A DNA stretch of 5,382 nucleotides. It comes from JAZGBC01 sp036444495. Lineage in GTDB: Bacteria > Pseudomonadota > Alphaproteobacteria > Kiloniellales > J153. The notes below the pieces were generated by a model, which was given only the letters and a program-made list of their open reading frames with translations, ran no database searches and was not told the origin of the DNA. The stretch lies in assembly GCA_036444495.1 (NCBI GenBank), contig JAZGBC010000197.1, positions 1 through 5,382 on the forward strand, given 5' to 3'. Shown one piece after another: positions 1-3,996 of this stretch; the stretch's first letter is position 1; each line of letters opens with the position of its first letter. The position numbers were made by a program, and so were the translations under genes.

Positions 1-16
1 GCCGGAAACACTCTAA

Positions 17-44
17 CGCTATGCAAAAAACGCTATGCAAAAAA
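17..44. repeat. 14-bp perfect tandem duplication
   Basis: The unit CGCTATGCAAAAAA occurs twice head to tail (17-30 and 31-44), and two further A residues follow. On the minus strand the copies give two successive T-tracts, T8 and T6, each followed by GCATAGCG, directly downstream of the terminator hairpin. The duplication may simply be slippage or recombination at the terminator tail, but it adds a second U-run for leftward transcripts. Confidence 0.85.
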
Positions 45-70
45 AAGCGTGGCCTTTTTAGGGGCCACGC
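39..70 (-). terminator. Intrinsic terminator of the 38-aa membrane peptide gene
   Basis: A perfect 8-bp stem is formed by GCGTGGCC (47-54) and GGCCACGC (63-70) with an 8-nt loop. Read leftward it is followed at once by eight T residues (complement of 39-46), the textbook form of a Rho-independent terminator. Rightward there is no T-tract after the stem, so it acts on the minus strand. It lies 66 nt beyond the stop codon of the small gene at 137-253, with no other gene between. Confidence 0.85.
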
Positions 71-136
71 AAGTGCCAGGGAAAACGCGGAATTGCAGGG
101 GTTAGGAAGATTGCAATCCGCGTCGGCGGAGAGGGT

Positions 137-253
137 TCAAAAGCCACCTACGAAAGGCGAGGCGAGGATGAAGGCGAAGGGCGTCGCGATCAGGATTCCG
201 GCCAGGATCGCCAGGCAATCGATCGAGGTGACTGAAAACTTGCGCCATAACAT
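137..253 (-). CDS. Small single-span membrane peptide, 38 aa, unrecognised
   Basis: The frame starts with ATG (253-251) and ends with TGA (139-137), encoding 38 residues. GGAGGA (complement of 261-266) sits 7 nt before the ATG, an ideal ribosome binding site. The peptide opens with a basic stretch, MLWRKF. A hydrophobic stretch follows at about residues 11-31 (IDCLAILAGILIATPFAFIL), and the end is short (SPFVGGF). It therefore looks like one membrane helix with the N-terminus on the cytoplasmic side. One cysteine (Cys13) and one acidic residue (Asp12) lie at the start of the helix. The gene has its own CRP-type operators, a -10-like element, a leader hairpin and a T8 terminator, and this is the main reason to believe it is real. 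I do not recognise a family. Small accessory subunits of respiratory oxidases, such as CydX, have this build, but the sequence does not match CydX as I know it. Confidence 0.7.
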   Translation of the reverse strand: MLWRKFSVTSIDCLAILAGILIATPFAFILASPFVGGF

Positions 254-275
254 CTTCTCATCCTCCAAAAACCGT

Positions 276-290
276 GGGAGCGGTGCTCCC
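276..290 (-). promoter_or_regulatory. GC hairpin/palindrome at the 5' end of the small-gene leader
   Basis: GGGAGC (276-281) and GCTCCC (285-290) form a perfect 6-bp stem with a 3-nt loop. If transcription starts near 295-299, the hairpin occupies the first 20 or so nucleotides of the leader and ends 10 nt before the GGAGGA site. It could protect the transcript from 5' decay, or the same palindrome could be an operator next to the start site. Confidence 0.5.
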
Positions 291-301
291 GTGTTCCTGG
301 A

Positions 302-311
302 GTTATATTTA
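302..311 (-). promoter_or_regulatory. Putative -10 region of the small membrane peptide gene
   Basis: Read leftward this is TAAATATAAC, the only AT-rich block between the operators and the gene. Either TATAAC (307-302) or TAAATA (311-306) could serve as -10 hexamer, giving a start near 295 or 299. No good -35 hexamer lies upstream, as expected for an activator-dependent promoter. The start near 299 would place the centre of the proximal operator at -41.5, the classical class II activation position. Confidence 0.45.
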
Positions 312-332
312 AGGGGACTTGGCCGACCGGGA

Positions 333-348
333 AGTGACGGCCATCACA
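333..348. promoter_or_regulatory. CRP-type operator, proximal copy
   Basis: AGTGACGGCCATCACA fits TGTGA-N6-TCACA with one mismatch, in the outermost base of one half-site. Its centre (340.5) is about 42-46 bp upstream of the predicted start of the leftward 38-aa peptide gene, so bound protein would cover the -35 region. No rightward gene is placed to use it. Confidence 0.65.
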
Positions 349-362
349 GGAAGGCTCCTTCC
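349..362. promoter_or_regulatory. Palindrome between the two CRP-type operators
   Basis: GGAAGG-CT-CCTTCC is a perfect 6-bp dyad with a 2-nt centre, filling most of the gap between the operators. In addition, ACCGGGAAG (326-334) and CTTCCCGGT (358-366) form a 9-bp inverted repeat around the proximal operator. I do not recognise a factor for it. Confidence 0.5.
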
Positions 363-365
363 CGG

Positions 366-381
366 TGTGACGGCCGTCACA
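366..381. promoter_or_regulatory. CRP-type operator, distal copy, perfect consensus
   Basis: TGTGACGGCCGTCACA is a perfect 16-bp palindrome and an exact TGTGA-N6-TCACA match. It lies 33 bp from the proximal copy, about three helical turns, so both dimers would face the same side of the DNA. The N6 core CGGCC(G/A) is shared by both sites. At about -75 to -79 from the predicted start it would be the upstream member of a two-site activator arrangement. Confidence 0.75.
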
Positions 382-507
382 AATGGGGCCGTTTTTCGGG
401 GGCTAGCCGCGAAACCCCTGGTTTTCGGCGGTTTCCAAGGCCGGCTTTTCAGGAATTTGGGGGTCTCAGGGCGCTCTAACGGGGCATTGGAGGCCGATTT
501 CGCCGCC
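382..507. other. Gene-free stretch between the operators and the crp terminators
   Basis: I see no convincing ORF with a ribosome binding site here on either strand. It contains short imperfect inverted repeats (for example around 400-436) and GCCGGCTTTTC at 440-450, repeated exactly at 599-609. With the mapped sites on either side it makes up the 421-nt gap (254-674) between the small peptide gene and the regulator gene. Confidence 0.5.
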
Positions 508-537
508 AAAAAAGCCCGGAATTCTGCGATTCCGGCT
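508..537 (-). terminator. Second intrinsic terminator downstream of the crp-family gene
   Basis: CCGGAAT (516-522) and ATTCCGG (529-535) form a perfect 7-bp stem with a 6-nt loop. Read leftward it is followed by GC and six T residues (complement of 508-513). It lies 137 nt past the stop of the regulator gene and behind a first terminator, so it is either a backup or the end of a short separate transcript. Confidence 0.65.
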
Positions 538-568
538 GGATACTATGGGGCCTGTGATAATTTTCTCA

Positions 569-599
569 ATAAAAACAAAGGGTTATTCTGACCCCTTTG
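569..599 (-). terminator. First intrinsic terminator of the crp-family gene
   Basis: CAAAGGG (576-582) and CCCTTTG (593-599) form a 7-bp stem with a 10-nt loop. Read leftward it is followed by TTTTTATT (complement of 568-575). It lies 75 nt past the TAA of the regulator gene, in the right orientation to end that transcript. Confidence 0.7.
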
Positions 600-621
600 C
601 CGGCTTTTCCAGTCAAGCCGG
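600..621 (-). other. Hairpin in the crp 3' untranslated region
   Basis: CCGGCTT (600-606) and AAGCCGG (615-621) form a perfect 7-bp stem with an 8-nt loop. It abuts the terminator hairpin at 576-599 and has no T-tract of its own. It may stabilise the 3' end of the message or assist termination. Confidence 0.5.
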
Positions 622-674
622 TGGGTCGCCTGGACGAACAGGCAGGCGGCGGGGACGCCAGGCCGGGATATCTT

Positions 675-1394
675 TTAAACGTGGTGGTGGCCGCCGCCGT
701 CGGCCTTCAGCGCGGCCAGCTTCTCCTCGAATTTCGCGCGGTCCATGATGTAGAGGCTGCGGCCCTTCCGGCGCAGCAGCCCGGTGGGATAGAACTGGCC
801 GAGCGCGCGGGCGACCGTCTCCCGGGTCGTGCTCACGCGGCTGGCGATCTCGCGCAGCGGCGGCAGGGGGTGGATGACCCAGAGGCCGTGCACCGCCGTA
901 TCCGGAGTGGCCATGCGCAGAATCTCCGCGTAGACGCGCTGGGTGGCGGCCACGGTGCTCAACTCCATGATGCGGATGTCGCCGGATCGCACCATGGAGG
1001 TAAGGTTCTGCAGCACCTTGAATGTGACTCCGACCTGCTCCTGGAGAAGGTTCAGGAACTCGGTCGACGGCAGGCTGGCGAGCAGGGTATTTTCCTTCGC
1101 CACCACGCTGGCCGAGCGGGGCTGGCCGTCGATCGCGGCAAGCTCGCCGAAGCTTTCGCCGGCGCCGAGGGTGGCATAGGCGACCTCCCGGCCCGAGACG
1201 GAGAAATTGACGATGTTGACCGTCCCCTGGACGATGAAGAGCACCTCCTGGCTCTCGCTGCCGCGCTCCAACACCATCTCGCCCGGCCCACAGCGGCGCC
1301 AGTGGCAGCGGCCCTCCAGGCGCCGCCGCGCCGTCTCGTCCAAGCCCTCGAACAGCGAGATACCCGCCAGATTCCGTTCCGCCTCGGCCTGCAC
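675..1394 (-). CDS. Crp/Fnr-family transcriptional regulator, CRP-like DNA and cyclic-nucleotide motifs
   Basis: This is a 239-residue cytoplasmic DNA-binding regulator, slightly longer than E. coli CRP. The start is GTG (1394), because GGGGAGG stands 7 nt before it. Residues about 9-125 form the cyclic-nucleotide-binding beta-roll. Its phosphate-binding cassette, FGEL (82-85) and PRSA (92-95), keeps Glu84, Arg93 and Ser94, so cAMP or a related ligand could bind. A dimerisation helix follows at about 122-160. The winged helix-turn-helix lies at about 176-218, with recognition helix TTRETVARAL (189-198). Arg191, Glu192 and Arg196 correspond to CRP Arg180, Glu181 and Arg185, which read TGTGA. 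The cysteine cluster of FNR is absent; Cys30 and Cys35 lie elsewhere. The C-terminus is GGGHHHV. TGTGA-type sites downstream, before the 38-aa gene, are plausible targets. The gene stands alone, with terminators after it. Family assignment is firm; effector and regulon are inference. Confidence 0.92.
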   Translation of the reverse strand: MQAEAERNLAGISLFEGLDETARRRLEGRCHWRRCGPGEMVLERGSESQEVLFIVQGTVNIVNFSVSGREVAYATLGAGESFGELAAIDGQPRSASVVAKENTLLASLPSTEFLNLLQEQVGVTFKVLQNLTSMVRSGDIRIMELSTVAATQRVYAEILRMATPDTAVHGLWVIHPLPPLREIASRVSTTRETVARALGQFYPTGLLRRKGRSLYIMDRAKFEEKLAALKADGGGHHHV

Positions 1395-1425
1395 TGGACC
1401 GCCTCCCCTGGTGTGCGCCGATCTT

Positions 1426-1454
1426 ATTATTGTCTGAACAGTCTAGCATAAAAA
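1426..1454 (-). promoter_or_regulatory. Possible sigma70-type promoter of the crp-family gene
   Basis: Read leftward, TTTTTA (1454-1449) is followed after 17 nt by AATAAT (1431-1426), which matches TATAAT at five of six positions; the -35 is poor. This would start transcription near 1419, giving a leader of about 25 nt that still includes the GGGGAGG ribosome site. No TGTGA-N6-TCACA site is visible here, so I see no sign of autoregulation. Confidence 0.35.
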
Positions 1455-1551
1455 CGCCGCACGCCAGCTATCGGCCGGGCGGCCGCGCAAGAAATCAACG
1501 GCGCGGAGGTCCGGAAAGGCCCGCGCCGGCGGCGGAATCCGCTCCTTGGTA

Positions 1552-1797
1552 TTAGATGCCGAGGATTCCCTTGGCCTTTTTCAGCGTGGCGACCGCGGAG
1601 GCGTGGCTGCCCCCCTTGTTGTGCTCGGCCTCGCCCTTGGCGCGCAGCGCCGTGACCTCGGCTAGTTGCGCGGCGGACAGGCTGGTGCCCTTGGCGAGCG
1701 CCGCATCGATATCCTTCATTAAGAGCGGACAGCTCCCGGCCAAGGCCGGTCCGGACAGGACCGCGGTCAGAAAGGCGGCAAGTGCGATGCGCTTCAT
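1552..1797 (-). CDS. Small secreted single-cysteine protein, unrecognised
   Basis: The protein has 81 residues, starting at ATG 1797, because AGGAGG stands 5 nt before it (complement of 1803-1808). A longer reading from 1818 would put this SD inside the gene. Residues 1-20 are a classic signal peptide (MKRIALAAFLTAVLSGPALA) with an Ala-x-Ala cleavage site, so the mature protein of about 61 residues is periplasmic. It begins GSCPLLMKDIDAAL, with the only cysteine at Cys23 two residues after the expected cut. It lacks a lipobox (Leu-x-x-Cys with correct spacing), so it is not an obvious lipoprotein. The rest should form two or three amphipathic helices; the second half (about 41-80) resembles a TPR-like helical hairpin and holds His59 and His65. 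I recall similar small proteins in proteobacteria but know no function. An FNR/FixK-type dyad upstream suggests redox or oxygen control. Confidence 0.8.
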   Translation of the reverse strand: MKRIALAAFLTAVLSGPALAGSCPLLMKDIDAALAKGTSLSAAQLAEVTALRAKGEAEHNKGGSHASAVATLKKAKGILGI

Positions 1798-1873
1798 AAC
1801 GTCCTCCTCTGAGTACAACCCTTTGGTTTTTATGGGGATTAGTAGATCAACCTATCATGGCGGAGTTTGGCCT

Positions 1874-1887
1874 TTGAGGGCAGTCAA
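1874..1887. promoter_or_regulatory. FNR/FixK/DNR-type dyad upstream of the secreted small protein
   Basis: TTGA-GGGCAG-TCAA keeps the TTGA-N6-TCAA core read by FNR, FixK and DNR/NnrR proteins. Read leftward it is TTGACTGCCCTCAA. Its centre (1880.5) would be at about -41.5 for a start near 1839, suitable for class II activation of the gene ending at 1552. It is about 100 bp upstream of the predicted phnD start, so an effect there is less likely. The regulator encoded here has a CRP-type helix and would not be expected to prefer this site. Confidence 0.45.
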
Positions 1888-1946
1888 TAATCCGTGAGCA
1901 GGATACCGGCCCCATAAGCTGCGACAGGGCTGGTAAAACCCAGCGG

Positions 1947-1976
1947 TTCGGCGTTAAATGCGACAGTTGTTATAGT
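1947..1976 (+). promoter_or_regulatory. Possible sigma70-type promoter for the phn operon
   Basis: TATAGT (1971-1976) matches the -10 consensus at five of six positions; TTCGGC (1947-1952), 18 nt upstream, is a poor -35. Transcription would start near 1983, leaving a leader of about 88 nt. The weak -35 suggests an activator, such as PhoB, but I could not find a convincing Pho box. Confidence 0.35.
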
Positions 1977-2029
1977 CTTGTTACGACGTGCCCACAGCGA
2001 TGTTTTACCCGCTGGCGGCACAGGGAAAA

Positions 2030-2049
2030 GCGGGGACCGAATACCCCGC
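2030..2049 (+). promoter_or_regulatory. Leader hairpin just upstream of the phnD ribosome site
   Basis: GCGGGG (2030-2035) and CCCCGC (2044-2049) form a perfect 6-bp stem with an 8-nt loop. It ends 6 nt before AGGGAG (2056-2061), the likely phnD ribosome site, which itself is 9 nt from the ATG. It could influence ribosome access or message stability. There is no T-tract, so it is not a terminator. Confidence 0.45.
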
Positions 2050-2070
2050 CCAAACAGGGAGTAGATACAA

Positions 2071-3093
2071 ATGAAGCCATTAAAGATGTTGTGGACCGGC
2101 GGGTTTGCCGCGGCCCTTTTCGCGGGGCTGGCCCTCGTCGCGGGCCCGGCGGGCGCCGCTGAATGCCCGCGCGGGAACCTGGATGTCGGGTTCTGCGACA
2201 GGAACGGGGATCTGGTCGCCGATACGCCGACCGATGCGAGCAAACTGCTCGATCCCGATACGTTGATTTTCTCCTATACGCCGGTCGAGGACCCCTCGGT
2301 CTATGAGAACGTCTTCACCGAGTTCATGGACTATCTGGCCCAGAAGACCGGCAAGAAGGTCAAGTGGTACGGCGCGGAATCCTATGCCGCCCAGGTCGAG
2401 GCCATGCGCTCGGGCCGCCTGCACGTGGCCGGCATCTCCACGGGACCGACGGTGTTCGGCGTGAACCTGGCCGGTTACGTCCCCTTTGCCATCATGGGCA
2501 AGGGCGGCGAGATCTTCGGGTACACGCTCCAGGTGATCACCCACAAGGATTCCGACATCAAGGAAATCAAGGATATGAAGGGGCGCAAGATTGCCCACGT
2601 GACCCCGACCTCGAATTCCGGCAACCAGGCGCCAAGGGCCTATTTCAAGGAAATGGGCGTGGTGCCGGATAAGGACTACGAGGTCATCTACTCGGGCAAG
2701 CACGACAACTCGATCATGGGCGTCGCCAACAAGGACTACGACGCCGCCCCGATCGCCTCGAGCGTGCTCGATCGCATGGCCGCCAAGGGTGTCGTGAACA
2801 TGGACGACCTGCGCATCATCTGGGAATCCGAGACGTTCCCGACGACCTCCTATGGGCTTGCTCACAACCTGCACCCGGATCTTCAGAAAAAGGTGGTCGA
2901 CGCTTTCCTTTCGTTCGACTGGAAGGGCACGGCCCTGTACGAGGAGTTCAAGCCCAGGGATGGCTTCGTTAGCATCACCTTCAAGAAGGACTGGCGCCCG
3001 ATCCGGCTGATCCAGAAGGAGAACGGTGTCATCTATACGAAGGCCGCCCTCGATGCCCTCAAGCTGAAGAAGAAAAAGAAGAAGAAGAAGTAG
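2071..3093 (+). CDS. phnD: PhnD-like periplasmic substrate-binding protein of a phosphonate/phosphite-type ABC importer
   Basis: The 340-residue protein captures a phosphorus oxyanion in the periplasm and delivers it to the PhnE permeases. Residues 1-30 are a signal peptide ending AGAA. Cys32 and Cys42 then flank a loop leading into DRNGDLVADTPTD (43-55), a calcium-loop-like spacing absent from E. coli PhnD. The two-lobed fold begins at about 63 (DTLIFSYTPVEDPSVY). By hand alignment with E. coli PhnD (mature numbering), Tyr105 and Tyr151 match Tyr47 and Tyr93. TSNSG (180-184) matches the phosphonate-holding STS loop, and His211 matches His157. E. coli Glu177 and Asp205, which contact the ligand amine, become Ser231 and Thr259. 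The ligand is thus probably not 2-aminoethylphosphonate; phosphite, methylphosphonate or phosphate are possible. The C-terminus is eight consecutive lysines (333-340). The gene leads the operon. The family is firm, the ligand open. Confidence 0.92.
   Translation: MKPLKMLWTGGFAAALFAGLALVAGPAGAAECPRGNLDVGFCDRNGDLVADTPTDASKLLDPDTLIFSYTPVEDPSVYENVFTEFMDYLAQKTGKKVKWYGAESYAAQVEAMRSGRLHVAGISTGPTVFGVNLAGYVPFAIMGKGGEIFGYTLQVITHKDSDIKEIKDMKGRKIAHVTPTSNSGNQAPRAYFKEMGVVPDKDYEVIYSGKHDNSIMGVANKDYDAAPIASSVLDRMAAKGVVNMDDLRIIWESETFPTTSYGLAHNLHPDLQKKVVDAFLSFDWKGTALYEEFKPRDGFVSITFKKDWRPIRLIQKENGVIYTKAALDALKLKKKKKKKK
3067..3090 (+). repeat. Purine-rich AAG/AAA run encoding eight terminal lysines of PhnD
   Basis: Eight lysine codons in a row (two AAG, one AAA, five AAG) directly precede the TAG stop of phnD. 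The trinucleotide run could change length by slippage without breaking the frame. Strings of lysine codons can also slow or slip ribosomes. Confidence 0.85.
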
Positions 3094-3115
3094 AACCGAG
3101 CATGACTGTTGCGGG

Positions 3116-3137
3116 CCGCCGCCTTCCGGGGCGGCGG
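3116..3137 (+). other. Strong GC hairpin between phnD and phnC
   Basis: CCGCCGCC (3116-3123) and GGCGGCGG (3130-3137) form a perfect 8-bp GC stem with the stable-looking loop TTCCGG; weaker pairs can extend it outward. There is no T-tract, so it is not a standard terminator. Placed after a binding-protein gene and before the ATPase gene, it fits a 3' mRNA stabiliser that keeps phnD message above that of phnC and phnE. It ends 19 nt before the phnC start. Confidence 0.7.
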
Positions 3138-3156
3138 TTCCGCATGGTGGCATCCG

Positions 3157-3996
3157 ATGCTGGAAATCTCCGATCTCGTTAAGACCTACCCCAACGGCCT
3201 GAAGGCCCTGTGCGGGGTCAGCATCGCGGTGGACGGCCCAAAGGTCGTCGCCGTGATTGGCTCCTCGGGCGCGGGCAAGAGCACGCTCATCCGCTGCGTC
3301 AACCGGCTGGTGGAGCCCACCTCCGGCAGGGTGGTGCTCAACGGCACCGACATCACCGCGCTCGGCCGCCGGGCGCTGCGTAAGGGCCGCCGCCGCATCG
3401 GCATGATCTTTCAGGAGTACAATCTGGTCGAGCGCCTGACGGTCATGGAGAACGTGCTCTCCGGCCGGCTCGGCTACGTCAGCTTTTTGCGCGCCTACCG
3501 CCGGCGGTTCCCACCCGATGATGTGGCCGCGGCTTTCGAGCTTATCGACCGGGTCGGGCTGTCCGGCCGGCAGGACGCGCGCGCCGATGCGCTCTCGGGC
3601 GGCCAACGGCAGCGCGTGGGCATCGCGCGGGCGCTCATGCAGCGGCCCGAGTTGCTGCTGGTCGACGAGCCGACCGCCAGCCTCGATCCCAAGACGTCGC
3701 GCCAGATCATGCGCCTCATCGTCGAGCTGGCGCACGAGCGCGGCACGCCGGCGCTGGTTAACATCCACGACGTGGTGCTGGCGCAGACTTTCGCCGATCG
3801 CATCGTGGGCCTGCGCGAGGGGCTGGTCGTTTTCGAGGGCGGACCGGAGCAGCTTACCCATGCCGTGCTGACCGAGATCTACGGCGAGGAAGACTGGAGC
3901 ACGACGATCCGGGACGCCGAGGACGACGGCGGGGACGATTCCGGCGATCCGGCGGAATCTTCCGATAAGTTAGAGCGCGGGCTGGCCGCCGGATGA
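3157..3996 (+). CDS. phnC: PhnC-like ATP-binding protein of the phosphonate-type ABC importer
   Basis: The 279-residue cytoplasmic ATPase powers uptake through the PhnE permeases. Visible motifs are Walker A GSSGAGKST (35-43), Q-loop Gln86 in FQEYNLV, ABC signature LSGGQRQR (146-153), Walker B LLLVDE (166-171) with catalytic Glu171, D-loop SLD (175-177) and switch His204. All catalytic residues are present. The long segment between Q-loop and signature (VLSGRLGYVSFLRAYRRRF, about 100-118) is typical of PhnC. I chose ATG 3157 because homologous sequence begins at LEISDLVKTY. The in-frame TTG at 3109 would add 16 unconserved residues lying across the intergenic hairpin. The ribosome site is weak (GGTGG, about 3146-3150). 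The C-terminus (253-279) is an acidic, probably disordered tail. The stop overlaps the phnE1 start as ATGA, so the two are translationally coupled. Confidence 0.93.
   Translation: MLEISDLVKTYPNGLKALCGVSIAVDGPKVVAVIGSSGAGKSTLIRCVNRLVEPTSGRVVLNGTDITALGRRALRKGRRRIGMIFQEYNLVERLTVMENVLSGRLGYVSFLRAYRRRFPPDDVAAAFELIDRVGLSGRQDARADALSGGQRQRVGIARALMQRPELLLVDEPTASLDPKTSRQIMRLIVELAHERGTPALVNIHDVVLAQTFADRIVGLREGLVVFEGGPEQLTHAVLTEIYGEEDWSTTIRDAEDDGGDDSGDPAESSDKLERGLAAG

Noticed and set aside
21..479. 152-codon plus-strand frame at the left end
   Set aside because: It runs through the terminator, the small minus-strand gene and the CRP operators, has no SD, and its translation is Arg/Gly rich without any motif.
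597..1451. Long open frame on the plus strand opposite the crp-family gene
   Set aside because: It is antisense to a well-recognised regulator, has low-complexity Ala/Arg/Gly/His composition typical of GC-rich shadow frames, and has no ribosome site or family resemblance.
1505..1551. Terminator for the secreted small protein gene
   Set aside because: GC-rich inverted repeats exist (for example GCGGATTCCGC on the minus strand), but loops are too short and no T-tract follows.
1798..1818. Upstream in-frame ATG for the secreted small protein
   Set aside because: It would place the AGGAGG ribosome site inside the gene and put charged residues ahead of the signal peptide. The ATG at 1797 has ideal SD spacing and a classic signal sequence.
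1920..1967. Two TGCGACAG copies (1919-1926 and 1959-1966) upstream of phnD as a Pho box
   Set aside because: On the minus strand they read CTGTCGCA, close to a Pho half-site, but they are 40 bp apart rather than 11, and the partner heptamers are missing.
1929..2015. GGTAAAA / TTTTACC and CCAGCGG / CCGCTGG inverted pairs as a riboswitch-like switch ahead of phnD
   Set aside because: The pairings are short, and the left arm lies upstream of the predicted start near 1983, so it would not be in the transcript. No known riboswitch pattern is visible.
3109..3156. TTG start for phnC adding 16 residues
   Set aside because: The extra residues lie on the intergenic hairpin and have no match to the PhnC start, while ATG 3157 begins exactly at the conserved LEISDLVKTY.
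2080..3861. 593-codon open frame on the minus strand opposite phnD and phnC
   Set aside because: It is antisense to two clear ABC transporter genes. Its length follows from GC-rich codon structure, and the composition (His, Asp, Arg, Gly rich) is typical of antisense translation.
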